From Ciona intestinalis (Eukaryota; Chordata; Ascidiacea; Phlebobranchia; Cionidae): 64,000 nt of DNA. The notes below the pieces were generated by a model. It did not search any database. It worked only from the letters and a program-made list of their open reading frames with translations, and was not told the DNA's origin. A program made the position numbers and the translations under genes. Where the stretch lies: contig NC_020177.2 of the NCBI RefSeq assembly GCF_000224145.3, forward strand, positions 3,397,622-3,461,621, read 5' to 3'. This document shows positions 12,293-26,700 of this stretch, piece after piece (positions within the stretch are counted from its first letter, which is position 1; every line of letters begins with the position of its first letter).

Positions 12293-12892
12293 AAACGCCC
12301 TAGCAGCTTCTGGTAAAATAGAAAGGGTTGCTTACTCTTACAGTTAGAAAGGTACAAGAGAAAAACGAACGAGGCGCTTGGAAATCGAACGCATGGGCTA
12401 CGATGGAGAGCACGACTCATTTCAGGTGCTTGGATACAGTTCCCGTGAAATTAATGCCCCTTTGGCTTACATGTTCCAGTGGAGACAACTTTTTTGCTTT
12501 TTACTCGCTTGCTTTTTTAATAATTTATTTACGAGCTAAATATTATTTCTTATACAGCTTGCGCTGAGCCTGGCTGCTGCTGCGCGAGCTAAACTACTTT
12601 TTACGATTTCTTTTCCTAATGCGAACGTCTCAAAAAATCTTTTAAAATTTTCTGTAAAAGTCATTTTTAAACAATCGTGTTTTTTTTACAGTGGCAAGTA
12701 CACAATCATGTAATACGTTTCGAATTTAAAACTCTCTGTTATCACATATATATATATAAGTATGGAGCCGCTAAGTATTTTTATTTAAAAAGATTATGAA
12801 ATGTTACGTGCGCATTTTCGAATCAATATACAAAAACCTAAAAACAATCGTTATAACATGGGGTGTTCTGTTTCATTATACATCGAGCCCAA

Positions 12893-13115
12893 ATGAGTAC
12901 AACTGACAATTAGAATAACCTATAAGTGACCACTGGGCAGGAGAAATTTCCGTTAAGTGTCTTGCCAGAAGACATATACGCCCTCAATGGTAGCAACGTT
13001 GGGTTTCGAACCCAAATCTTCTGGTCTACAGTCGAGTGCCAAACTATTTTGCCAGAGAGGCAGCAACCCTATGCAGAGTTAATAAGAACAACACGTTGTT
13101 TTCATATATTCCTTT
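12893..13115 (-). repeat. tRNA-like SINE fragment
   Basis: Contains the family phrases GTGACCACTGGG, TTAAGTGTCTTGCCA, ACATATACGCCC and GGTTTCGAACCCAAA. The last is a degenerate pol III B box read on the opposite strand. Confidence 0.7.
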
Positions 13116-13596
13116 AACACCAAACGCCTACTGCACACAAACGAACATTGCTTAAAACGAAAAAAAGTATACAAAAAATCGAAAACGGAACGATTCGGAT
13201 TTTTAGTCATGATTTAAAAGGTTAAAAAATATTAAAATTCGGAATGGGATTTTTGGAGTGCAACTGTAAAGATAAAAACAGGTTTGGATGTTAGCAATGA
13301 TATACAGGTATAATACACACGGACAAGACACACGACTAACGGAGCAGGTTTGACAAGTTATTAGTTTAAAAAACGTAAAAAAATTAACTTTTGAAGAATG
13401 ACTGAATTGTCGTCTAACGTAACAAGGTTTCTGACTTTTGCAGAGCAGATTTTTTTTAAGGTTATTTTGTGGAGCTTTGATTTCATTTTAGGATAGAAGA
13501 AAAATGGGTGGCTTTACAAAAAAACTTAAAAATTCCGCAAAGTTAGTACATTATGTGGAATTAGCGATTTTTAGATTGAAAATGTTTTATTACAGA

Positions 13597-13738
13597 AAGG
13601 TGGGGTAAGATGAATTTCTTTAGCACATTTTATCTTAAGCAGATTTTTATTATTACAGTTATATATTTCTGAATATATTCTTCGTTTACTACCAAATGAG
13701 ATGATAAAAAATGAACCATCTTACCCCAACCAAATATA
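13597..13738 (+). repeat. MITE copy, internally shortened
   Basis: Ends GGTGGGGTAAGATGAA and CATCTTACCCCAACC with a shortened core. Confidence 0.65.
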
Positions 13739-13840
13739 CAAAGTTTTTCGATATGGCACGAGTTAGTAAATTGAAGACAGATAATTTCAAGTTTTGGAAT
13801 GACTGTGCAAAAAAAGCATTTGAAGACTGCATGGTTAAGT

Positions 13841-14029
13841 ATAGGGTGCTGTGGGGGAAGTAGGACACCATTATTACATAATATATAAATATCCTAATTG
13901 TATTTTAAACTATGGTCTATGGAAGTCATGAAGATATGGTTAATAACTGTTTGAATTTTCTTTGATTACCACCACATGGGGCAAAAAAAACAGAATAAAA
14001 TATGTCCCATCTTTCCCCACCCTAATATA
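13841..14029 (+). repeat. MITE copy
   Basis: Ends GTGCTGTGGGGGAAGTAGGA and GTCCCATCTTTCCCCACCCT; about 100 bp from the preceding copy. Confidence 0.78.
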
Positions 14030-14428
14030 CATGTATATTATAGACTATATTTACAAAACGGGTATATAGGGTAAAATGCAGGGCCACTTGTGTTATTCGG
14101 ACGGTATAATACAATCTCAAAGTGTTTGATAATGAAGCTTAATGTGTGCAAAGCTATCAGTAACTGCATGTAGATATTCGGAAAAAAAAGTAATTCGGAT
14201 TTTTGCACCAGCGGAAAAAATTGCACTTTAGGATTATTGTAAAAACTGGTTGTGAATTGGATAGAATGTAGGAATGTATATGTGAACATTGAAGATTAGG
14301 TTTTTGAAGATTTTTAGTTAAAATAAGTAGTGGTGTAAGCAGTCAGTAAAAATTGATTGAAGAAATTGTATAGATTGGTAAAAAAATGGAGTAAATTGGA
14401 TCTTTAAACCTATTTAACCCAGGGAGCA

Positions 14429-14434
14429 TTTATT
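14429..14434 (-). terminator. Candidate poly(A) signal of ELAPOR gene
   Basis: AATAAA on the minus strand, about 290 bp beyond the ELAPOR stop codon. Position and strand fit; not proven. Confidence 0.4.
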
Positions 14435-14722
14435 TTTTGGATGTGGCATGAATTTTGCTTGATTTATACCAGCTAGGGGCAAGAGTGGTTGAAATTTACA
14501 GCAGAAAAATGAATTAAAATTTCGGAAAATGCCTATAGTACAGTAATGGGTGTATGTTCAGTGGGAATTTTTGGATATGTGTTTTGTCAGACAGTGGTTA
14601 GGAAATGTAGCTACAGTACTATATATATGGTTACAAATTATAAAATGGGTTAAAAATGCTTGCACCGTGAAAAAACTTATTTTTTTTAAGTTTTGGGTCG
14701 AAAATGCATCAGGGGTCAACGG

Positions 14723-14779
14723 TCACACACCAGTGGTTACGGGTTGAAGGGTCACGCTTTCGTAGTCGTTCATATTGGT
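14723..14779 (-). CDS. ELAPOR1/2: ELAPOR exon 21: last 18 residues
   Basis: TNMNDYESVTLQPVTTGV then TGA. Acceptor TATCTACAG. Human has DHFESVQLKTS here. Reading through the intron instead gives an unrelated longer frame. Confidence 0.85.
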   Translation of the reverse strand, partial: TNMNDYESVTLQPVTTGV

Positions 14780-17700
14780 CTGTAGATAAAAGTTTGTAAC
14801 AAATTTGACTTTTTTTTGCATAAAAACTTACCTTTCCAAAGAGTCTTGCTTTCTTTTTCTGGAAAACCACTTCGTCGCTTTGGTCATCAAAATCTGACTC
14901 ACTGTCGGATAATGCGCAACTATCCGCTGTTGGTAATTCCCCATTCTTGCCACTTGCGTCCATTACTAAGCGGTGGTACTTATATTCTAACCTAGGAAAG
15001 GTACAAATATGCTGGAAACTTAATCTTAGTACTAAGTATGTATATACCACAGAATCGCAATTTTTGTATTTTTTTCCAAATTTGGGTATCTTTGGTATTA
15101 CGTAAATGTTGCGGAAATTGTGAATATTTAAAAACTTTAAAAAATATAAGATACTAGGTACTGGGTTAGAGCAATGTCCGATAAATGTTGTGTATACGCC
15201 TTTTAGTAGTGTCGAGAATCGAACCCGGTATCCTTTGATTACGATACAAATGTCGGACAAAGTAATTAACCTAAATATATATTGAATCTACAAGAAGTGT
15301 GATGGTATATTCCATTATTACATCAAAAATTTTCAAATTAAAAATTGACAGTCCAGGCCATAGTTTAATAAACACGCATTGTTAGAATAGACAATTAACA
15401 GTCACAGCCCTTCTACACAAAAATCTAAAAAAAATCCCTCACTTTTTGCTTTTCTTCCATAAACAACATACAGCAGTGCACATGAGAGTTAGAAGAGCAA
15501 TTCCTGCTATAATTCCAATCTCCACGAAGAAGAGGATGTCCTGACAGTCTTCCACCTTGGATGCGGGAAGAGGAACCCCTCCTCTGCATCTGCGTGGGTA
15601 AGTCTTCCACAAAAATTTGGTGGTCTGCGAAAAATTATTAATTATATTAAATAAAAGAATAATACTACAAAAAAATCAATAATACTACAAAAAAATAATT
15701 TATTATCAGTAAAAAATCATAGTTGCGAAACCTGGTGTGGCAGGGTGGGCAGGCCTACCCTGGATTTCCTGCATTGTTATGTTCAGGAAATAACTGTATA
15801 TATAATCCAATAAGTTCGAATTCTATATATGTATCAATGTATGGTACTACACACATATTTGTACAGAAAAAGATAGGACTATATCTAAAAAAATACCTTT
15901 GTTTATTTAAGTTAAAATATTTAACTTACAAGTTTTCCATGGGAGCACCCTCCTGCTACTTCCTCGTAATCATCCTCTACACAAAGAGGACACGCCAATG
16001 GAGTCCTCCATAAAAAGTAAAAATCACATCCATTGCAAGTACCATCAGGACATTGTCTGTGAATTTTTTTTTACTAAATTTTGCTGGAACTAACACAATT
16101 GTGCAAACTACACAAAAAAAACAAAAAAGAAACAGCTTTCGGTCACAAAAAAAACAGACAAATTCAGCAACAAAATATAAAAAAACGGCATAAGCTATAT
16201 AAATAAGACAGCTGTGCTGTAACGACTCTAACGACTGCTGTTACCCGGCCACGTAAGAATAAAAAAGTGATTGAATTCCTGTTTTTATATTTTTTCTAAT
16301 TTATTCATATAAAAGTAACTCGAAAGCTGGCATGAGGCGTATAACACAAAAGACCCATGTTATAACGACTGTCGTTATTCGGCCACAATAAAGCAAGTTT
16401 TATCCAATTAATGTAAAATTAACTCACGGCTGCATATTCACGATTCCATTTTCATCAGCAATAGTTGGATCACATCTCATATGAATGTAACTATGACGAC
16501 CATGAGGACACTCATTTGTGTGATCATGAGCATCATTGTGACTGTAAATTGAAAAAAAAAATTTGGGGGGGAATTTTTCTACAAAAGTGCAAGTTTTTAG
16601 AAAACAGTGGCAGAAATCTAAAAAGTTTTTATATTTTTTAACCAGTAGTGCAACAAAATGTTTTAAATGTGAAAGTTGAAAAAAACAATAAAAAAGGTAT
16701 AATGACTATTGTAAAAACTATTTCTGGCAACTGTTCTTAATTAAGGTCAGATACTTTTGTCTTACGATTTACTGATTTAGTAGTAAACAGAGAATATTTA
16801 CTACATTAGAACTATATAAATGCTAGAATTAAAGGAACGTTTCCTCACGACTCATTAAAAGCATTGTTAATTGTTAAAAACAACTAGGAAACATGGGGTA
16901 TAATGTGATAACTGTATCCCATCTTACCCCATAGTACTATATAGTGGGGTGGGGGAAGATAGGACAACGTTTTATCTTTTTTCCCGCCCCCTTTTGGTAG
17001 TAAACAAAGAACAGTCAAAGAATTATAAGACCTCATAGACCGTTGTTAATTGTTTAAAATATAATCAGGATATTTAGATCTTATGTGCTAAAAGTGTCCG
17101 GTCTTCCCCCACAGTAACATACTGTATTATAGGAAAAGTAGATTAGTTAGACAAGCCTTACAGCATGTGGTAAACTACATCAGGTAAGTCTGTAGTCTCA
17201 TCTTTTGGGAACGGTGGTTTAGTTTCATTGACTTTCTGTGTTACTTCGGAAAGGGCAGTGGAAAATAACGTGGGCTGAGAATGAACAGTAACATGGTCTT
17301 CTGTGGAAATATGGTAACAGTTTAATACAGCTATATATTTAATACTTCTATTCGAATCTTTGTGAGTGAGGACCTACTTGAATTTGAATGAATGCGTTAT
17401 CCTTGTGAGGCCGGAAAAATGACAGTGGTTATAACACAGGTGTTCTGTTTCATACACGGTATGCCAGTTTAAGAATTACCACGTATGGAACTTTGTGGGT
17501 AATTGTTCTGTTTTTTAAAAAAACATTATACGGCTGATAATTTAGAAAACCCATTAGTGACTACTGGGTTGAAGAAATTGTCGTCAAGTGTCTTGCCAAA
17601 GGACACAGATTCCCACAATGGTAGCAGAGAGGAGCCTTGAACCCACAACCTCAGAATTAGAGGTACGCAAACCACCAAAAACTTTATAAAAACAAATAAG

Positions 17701-20700
17701 CAGAAATAACTCACGTTGGTTGCCATACATGATGACAGCAGTTGATCTACACACCATCCCCATTACACTGTCACTTGGTTTTTCACTTGAAAACTGGTTT
17801 GCTGCTGTTATATTATCAATGCATTCTGCAGAACCTACGCCCTGAGTAGAAAAAAATATTTCTTTTAAATTAAAATTTTTATTTAAAAAAAAAATTTAAC
17901 TTTTTTATTTCTGTTTAAGAGTGTCTTGGTCACTAGTTTTACATTGGAGTAAAAAAAACAACACTTTTTTGAACTTTTATTTTGTCCCACCCCCCAAAAA
18001 AATCTTTAAACTATTTTAAAATTAAATTATTAAATAGTAGGTTGGAGAAAGATGGGACACCTTTTCACCTTATTTGCTTGCCTTATTTGGTGGTAATCAA
18101 AGAACATTCAAAGATTATAAAACTTATCCTGACAACACCCACAGACCGTTGTTAATTTTTTAAAACCCGATCAGAATATTTAAATATTGTATGCTAAAGG
18201 TGTCCCATCTTCCCCCACCCTACTACACTATATATATGGGAAGTAATGTTTATTTTGAAAGTGTTTTAAATTTCCCTATCCAAATTGCATATGATAATTA
18301 TCATTCAAATTGTAGAAGTTCAACACATTCCCACACTGTAGAGCCAAACACAAGGGGCAAAAAGGTCCAATTAACGCAATTCAAACTACAGTAAACAAGG
18401 TTATTTATAGAAAATACTCAAGTAATTGGCAAAACGATTTGAACCTACACTTTCTTTAAATATGGCTATACAATTATTGGAGAAACATTGAACAAAATTT
18501 GGTCTACCAAATGTTGGCCCAATGTGCTAACAAATTTAGTCCAAAATCGCTCACAAAGGGCTACAAAATATGAGCCTTGAACCCGTAACCTCTAGTTTAA
18601 AGGCATGCGCGCTAAAAATTGTGGAACGGGGCAAGACAAATAGCAAAACTTGAATTCGAATAGTAAAATTACCTGATTTCCACACAGACTGAAGTTATAA
18701 ACATGGTTGTATTTTCGCCCCGAACTTGTGAAACTTGGAACAGTGACAGCAGTATAGGTTCTTGGGAGGCCAGTGAAGTTGTATTGACGGTTTGTCTGAA
18801 AATTTAATATTTTTCAATCTTTTATTTCATATTATTTTCTATCAATTTTAATTTTTTTAATTTATGCCATTTTCTATGAATTTTTAATTAAAAAAATAAG
18901 TAATATAAAAAAAGTTGTCATTTAAGATATAGTAGGGTGGGGAAAGATATTAAAACCGGTCAATGAGAGTTGTGAGAATATAGCTCTATTACTATTGTTC
19001 ATAGCTTAGTGGTAAGAGCACTTTTAACCGAATAATACTCGGTTCAAAGCTCAATGCCGCTACCATCGATGAAATATGCGTATTTGATCAAGACACTTTG
19101 TAATAAAATTATCCTGATATAAAATTTGAAAATATGGACATGAGATATTGCATGAAATAAAACATATATATGTAATAAATTATAACTTATTGAGGTAATG
19201 TGATAACAACTTACAGTTGGAGAATTAAAATAGCAATCATTGGTGCAATATGTATGTTGCATATTTGTCTTTGTACCAACACCACAAGGCTCACAACCGG
19301 TTTTATCCAGTTTTAGCCTGTTGTTACCACTACAGGCCACACACTGCTTTGTGGTTGGGTCTATGAAACTCCCTTTGGGGCAGGGAATGCATTTGTCGCC
19401 TAAAAGCAAAACTAAGTGTCAGGTATTGATTCATGGAGGAGGAAATGTCATTTACCTCCTGATTGTCCCACCGCACACTGTGTACAGCTGTCCGCTGAGC
19501 TACCGACAGTGTTTGTGACGTTGACAAGGAAAACACGAGCAGTGTCCGTTGGGTTCTGAGTGAAAAACATGGATAAATATAAAAGTGCATAAACACAGGT
19601 TTTCTAGTTAATTTTTTAATTAGGTGCATGAAACATGTTTTCTTGGTCAGTTTTAAACAGGTGCACAAAACACAGATTTTTGGTCAGTTTTTATGATTTA
19701 ATTATGCAAATGTTTACATCTAAACTACTTTTTATGAAGTGTGTTAAAAATTAAAGACAGATATGGAAACATTAATAACACTACATACAGATACACAACC
19801 CTATATTTATAATACTGCATTACTTCTGCTACCATGCATAATGTAAACAAACTTTTTGCAGCTCACCTGGTATAAAAAAGGTGTATTTCCGACATTTTGT
19901 CTGCCATTTGGCAAGACTTCATCATGGAAATAATATACTTTATACTCACTTTTTTAGAAATACACTTGTTTTTTTATACCAGCTAAGCCGCAAAAATTTT
20001 GTTTACATTATGCCTGGTAGCGGAAGTAGCGCAATATTATGAATAAAATTAAAAAAAGAATATTCATATTTTTATAATATTTACCCCTTTGCTTTTTTGA
20101 AAGGCCCATGTAAATGAGACATCTTTCTCATTGCTGGTGATTGAATATGTATATGTTTGCTTGAGTTGTTCATTTCTCCAACTTTCGACAACATTTGTTC
20201 CAACATTTCGTATGTCCTGTCAATGCATTGAGGAAATATACCGTGTTTAAGTTGTTTATCCTAACGTGGTGAAAAATTGGTTATAACATGGATGTTCTGT
20301 TTCCTACACCTTGTGTCCGCTGATGTGACTGATAATTTGGACAACCTATTAGTAATATGACGACTGGGTAGGAGCAATTGCTTTGTGTCCGGATCAAGGA
20401 CCTATAGGCCACAACGGTAGAAGCAACGAGCTTTGAACCCACAACCTCTGGGTTAGAGGCAGGCGCGCTAACCACTATCACATGCTACCACATATAATAA
20501 TGTAACAAAATAAGACTAAGCCAACCAGCAAAAGTACCTTCATAAAATAGAGCTGGCATTCTCCGTCACAGTCCAGTTGGAAAGCAAAAGTAATTCGACC
20601 AAACTCTTTTTCATTCAATTTCTCAATAAACCCATGCAGTGACATCACTAAAATAAGATAAGCTTCACCAGAGTCAATGGATACCGTCCTAACTTCATCT

Positions 20701-23700
20701 CCAGCTGCTTCCCAACCCTGTAAGTGAAAACGTAACAAACAAAAATTGACAAAAGCGCAAAGATGGGTAAAACAAACAGTTGTTAAAACATGCCTATTGA
20801 TAAAAAAAGAAGGAAATAATATGTTTTAAGAAAAGAAAAAACATACCCTTTTCTGGCTGCAATCTAACTTTGAGAGCCCTATACATGAAGTCTTCATATT
20901 TGCAGGTAGTTGTTGCCACCATAAGTTAAAGAATCCATAGTGTGGTTTGGTGCTGGCAGGACACGCGTGGCACTCTATAAAGAGCGTAATTTTTTTGAAT
21001 CATATGGAAAATTGATTTTAAACTGTACTGTTGTAATTGACAAAAGGCGAATTTTTTTTTTAATATTGTTTTTAAGCAATTTATTTCCAAAAAATTTTTT
21101 TTTAGATATTTATGTATATTTAACTTGTTGGCTAAACAAGTAACAATATGGCCCATGAAACAGGGACATTGACAAAAATTTGGATTTTGAGCAGGATTTA
21201 ATTAAGAATGAAAAAAAATAATGTTCTTGTAAGAAAACAACTTTGAACTTTTGTACTTTAGAATAATTTTGTACTTTAAAACAATCTCAAAGTATACCGA
21301 TTATACATAAAAAGATAAGACCAAAGTCCAAGACAGTATATTATATTGGTCTTGCCAGGTAAGACATACAAGACCAGTTGTAAATCAACATTATATTACC
21401 AATCCAGCAAACAGCGTTTATTGTTCTACACCATGTACTTAAAACTGGGTGAACATTTACTTAGCAGGGTATATGAGCCAGTGTGTTAAATGTAACCTAA
21501 TACAGTTTTGGATCGACTCTATTTTAGGCACTGTTTTTGTAGCTTTACCAAATTCGCAAGCCACTGAATGAGTATTGTCAATTGAATTGAATAATTCTAT
21601 ATAATATAATCCAGTTTGTTAGCAATGGTTTACACAATGTCTAGCTACATTGCTGTAATACTGCCATACTGGTATACTATATATATATAAATACATATTT
21701 ACAAATTTTAAATTGTTTGTTTTTTTACATTTTAACTTTTAAATTCAGAATTTAATAAGAATATTAATTACAAACAAAAACAACAAAAAAATTCCAATTT
21801 TAAATTCGTGGTATATATATCAAGTGGAAAAACCCAGTCAGTGTAAAACACTTGGTAGCAGAAATAGGCCCCGTGATTCACTATATCAGCATTTGTAGCA
21901 AATCAAGCAGAACAAGATGGATTTAAAAACGTGACTGGAACGTTTTATTAGTATGGCGTAACAAAGTCTCAAGTGCTTAGTAACGAACGGTATTTACCAC
22001 AACTTCCCAAACTTTTTGTTCACAAACATTTTTATTTCTTAAAATTTCATGACTTTTTATGGTTTACAGTATAGCCTAATATATGCAATACTTGGTGTAA
22101 ATTGGTATAGTCTCAACGAATCCTGAATTTTCTTACACGATTCCAAGTTTGAAAAGCCCTGGCCTACACTGTGTTCTGTGCACATCCAAAAAAATAAATT
22201 TAAAAAACTTCAAAATTTTAAATTAAAGCAAATGATTTAGTGTTGGATTTTTCAGAGGTATAAAAGTTAAACATATGTCTGTTAGGCAAAATAGAAGAAC
22301 AAACAAGGTATATTACTCTGCCATGCTATGAATAACAAATCTATTTAGATTAAAAAAACAACACTTTTTCCATGAAACAAAACATTTCACATCCATGCCA
22401 TTAGTCATACAGTCTGGCAATGACTGTGGTATTATACAGAATATTAGGTGTTGGGGTTATTGGATAACTCTGGCCTAAAAATATCTCAGACTCTCAAGCC
22501 TCACCCCCTCACACATAGTTTGTGTTTTGCCCAAGGACACAATCAATATCAACACCGAACCCAGTATCTTATATTTAAAAAGCAAGCACTTTACCACCAA
22601 GCCCAACCAGATACTACATAGAATAGTCAACAGAAAATGAATGAAGAAATGTAACTTGTTTACCCTCAGGTGGCGGTGCAAGGACAGTCGTTATAACACG
22701 GGTGTTCTGTTTCATAAACATCGTGCTGGCTTACGCGTTACCACGTACGTAACTTTGTGGGTGACCATAGTTTTACCACGTATGTAACTTCGTGGGTGAA
22801 CACACACTTACCGTGGGAGCCATCAGAGAAAGTGTTAGCTGGGCATGGTTTACAAGTTGAGTTGGTTGAAGGATATAAACCAGGGTTACAGGGAGAGCAT
22901 TCTTCTTCTTGGCCGGATGGAGGAAGTGAAACAGAATCCGGCAACGAGTCCAAACAAACTTTTGGTTCAATCCACTTGTACATTTTCTTTGTCTAGATAG
23001 GATAAGATTTTTCAGAAATATTGCGATAGAATATCATTTTTTCCATGGTTATAAATATGACTTACCATTTTCTTAGAATCACACTCAGAATGCGTTGCAA
23101 AATAATCCTTTTCTTTACAAGCTGGTCGACTTTTGCACTCGCTTGACGCAATTGGCGCGTACTGTAAGTCCAAGTTGCACGGGGAGCACTCGTGTGCACC
23201 ACGGTCACTAAAAGTGTTCACTGGACACAACTCGCACCAACGTGAGCCAGATTTAGCGGCGTAGTAACCCGGCCGACACTTATGGCATTCCGTGGAATAT
23301 GAAACACCTGAGAATTATAATCAAAGTAGATTTACAGCAAAAGACAGCTATAGATATAGTTGCCTAAGCTTTATATAAATGCATATAACATTAATATTGT
23401 ATAAGTAAAATATTTTCCCCGAATTAAATTAGAATCGTATATATATATATATATATATATATGGTGTGGCAAAGCTCTTATGCTGTCTGCCTTTGGGTAA
23501 ACCTAGTGGTCATTTATGAGTTGGCCAAAATGTCATTAAAACACATTAAAAACATTAGCCGGCAATAGTACGTGTATAATGCTTCGTTTGCCCCGCAAGA
23601 ATAAATAATTTTCATTTAGTAAAGTTATATTTTTTATATGCTAACAAGCTTTGACTAACATGCATCATAAAATGTTTATATATACATATATATATATATA

Positions 23701-26700
23701 TTATATATATATTAAAAAAACTTTTAAAATTTAAAATTTGAAAATTTCCATTGTTAATAAAAATGTCCTAAAAAGTTAAAACCAAAATTTCCCAAAGTTA
23801 ATGAAATGGTCTAAAATGATTAATATGCTTCTATATTATAACTACCTGTTATCTCAATCACGCTTATCTTGACTGGGTCAAGTGTCTTGTGGTTACCAAC
23901 CATAATCCCAGTGGTTTTCCAATATAGGATGTATGCACCAGGTTCCAAGTCAGCCTGTGAGAAACACAATAGTAAAATCCAGTGCAAAACAGGAAACCCC
24001 ATATGAGTTGCGGTTATATAAAAATTATTGATCGTTTATAATTGTGTGTGGTATGTAAATTTTATTGGTCAAAGGGTATATATACTAAAAAATAAAAAAA
24101 ATTAAATGAAATATATATATATAGTAGGGTGGGGGAAGATAGGACTTTGTTAATTGTTAAAAGGATCATTGTTAATTGTTAAAACGCGATCAGGATATTT
24201 GGATATTATGTTCTAAAGGTGTCCTATTTTCTCCGACAGTACTATAACTCATTTATGTAAAATATCGTTTAGCAGCTCATCTGGTATAAAAAGGTAGTAC
24301 ATTTCCAACGCCCTGTCTGCCACTCGGCAAGACTTCATCAGGAAATGTATACCAGATTTACCACTAAAAGAATATTATTTACAGTATGCCTGGTAGCAGA
24401 GGTAACAGAATAACTCATTTATACGTAAGAATAAATGTTAGTTTTTATGTTATTCAATAAAAGCAAAAATTGGAAGACATTTGTACAGGAGTATGTTTAA
24501 CAAAGAGTTTGATCACTGTACAGGGAAATTAGTAGCACGGAGTCTTAAATTATTTATGCTTAATGTTTTTGTTGGTAAATGTGACACGCAGATGCATTAA
24601 AGCAAAATATTGACGACAAGATTATTGATTGACAGAAGGGAATATAATGAATTAGCACCTTATGAGTGTTAGTAATTATTAATGGGCTACCACTATAATT
24701 CTGGGAGCTGGAGTAATGCAATACCGGTAGCATAAATTCATGACCTCCTGGCCTGTTTTGCTGTACGACTCACCCATATAGAATATAATAAACAGAATAC
24801 TAGGCAGTTATACAAATTTATGCATTTAAACATTATGCAAATTCATTATTTTTACATGTTGCATCTTATGTGGGTGGGGTCCTACTCCTACAGCAAGGCA
24901 TGTCATGGGACCTTAGATATAGGCCAAAGTTTGGTACTATCTTATTAAAACCTAAATAAAATGACTATTTGGCCTAACTAAGCAATTCAGGAAACTGGTT
25001 TTGGTTAAATTCTTACAAAAAGAATAAAAGTATTCTTGCTTACCTTCCATTTCTTAAGCTCTGTACCAGTTGTGTTGAGAAATACGTTCCTAGAGTGATC
25101 ATGTATGGTTTGGCACATGTCGTTTTGGACCTGAAGTATTAAAATTACATGATAGGGCATGTACCTATTTTAAATACAGTGTAAACCTTGTTTATTATAC
25201 TAAACCAGTGGTTCTTAAACTTATTGTATGTTTTACCCTTTTAACAAAGATGCTTATCAGATTTACCCCCAATATGTAATATGGCGCTCATTTATTAAAC
25301 AGAGCAAAAAACAGCTAATTACAGCAGTTATATTTATTGCGTCAGACGCGCTTGCTTTTTGTCAACGAGAAAATTACTTTTCATGGTCTATTTAAAAAAT
25401 TTTGAAAATTCTTTACTTACATAAGATTAAACAGAATTTATTTTTTTTGTAAATTTTTTACTTACATAAAAATGAAACACTACGTCAGGGTCAGAGTATT
25501 GGTATGTGAACGACACCGAGCCTTTTTGCTTTAACTCAACATTAAAACTGAGTGAGCTGGTACAGTCATCTTTGTTGGATACGATGTATTGACCTGCGGG
25601 CTTCCATCCAGACCTATCATAAAAACAATAATATAAATGTAATTTATTTTATCCTGGAGTGGCCGAAAAAATGACAGTTGTTATAACATGGGTGTTCATG
25701 CACCTTGTGCAAGCTTACGATTTACTTTGTATGTTACTTTGTGGGTGATTACCACCAATAAAGTTACATAAACTTGTAAGGTGGGATAGGGTTTATCGAA
25801 CACACCAGAAAAAATCAATTTACATTCAATAATTTATCAACAAATTATTCAACCATAAACATAAATATTCCATTGATGGGTAAGTGGGGGGGGGGAGGGA
25901 TATAGAATAGCAGCCATATTGATATACTATTGCTAAAGCCTATTGTACTTTATTAACATACATGCTGCAGTTGTTATTTTTTGAATGGTATCCATATTGT
26001 GCGAAAGCCACTGACTCTGCATATGTCTCAAATCCCATAGGCAGTACATCCCAGGCATCAAAACGGACGCCACTGCCGAGTGAAAATGTTCCTTGTGGAC
26101 ATTTATGACACTCTTGTGAAGCAAGATCAAGGTATTTGCCAGCCTCACATGCAAAACCTGGTATTATAAGATTTTTAACGACTTTTACATATTTTTAAAA
26201 CTGTAACTACATATTTAATAGGATTTTACTTATTTTATAGGATCTTAAACTTTTACAGCTGTAAAATAGTTAAAGTATTTTAAATAGCAGTTTACTAGTG
26301 TGATAGACATACTTCAATAGCCAAGCAATTAGCAAGTTCCTCTAGTAGTTTAGTGCATATGCCTACGCTACTGATTGCTTTCATTAGCACACCAGCAATA
26401 CAGTACAAACCTTTCGAAAAATTGTGAAAAGCTTATATTGATCATAGAGTGGGGCTGATAAATCTGATCAAAGCAAACTCCGTTTTTTTTTGGTGTTTAC
26501 ATTTTCCAGCTACATTTCACCTACCGCAGTTTTTCCCTCGAAGTGGGGTTGCTGGTTGTGTAATAGAACAAACATCAGGGTTTCTTGGAACTTGCACTCT
26601 CCATCTTCCACCATCAGAATCACAGTCGGTGTATGTGTATAAGGTTTGCTCCTGTAAAACAAAACAAATTGAAAAGAAAAACAGAAAAAAACGTAACAAA

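Larger units (their letters stand above)
12293..14722. other. Convergent intergenic region, Wnt 3' to ELAPOR 3'
   Basis: Holds the Wnt 3' UTR (no clear AATAAA was picked out), a SINE fragment, two MITEs and a candidate ELAPOR poly(A) signal. No further gene was recognised. Confidence 0.55.

Noticed and set aside
15425..15610. 61-aa minus ORF over the ELAPOR transmembrane exon
   Set aside because: Out-of-frame shadow; the true frame encodes FFVEIGIIAGIALL.
18995..19070. Possible tRNA gene (A-box-like and B-box-like segments)
   Set aside because: Arms do not pair well and the sequence continues into SINE body; treated as a SINE head.
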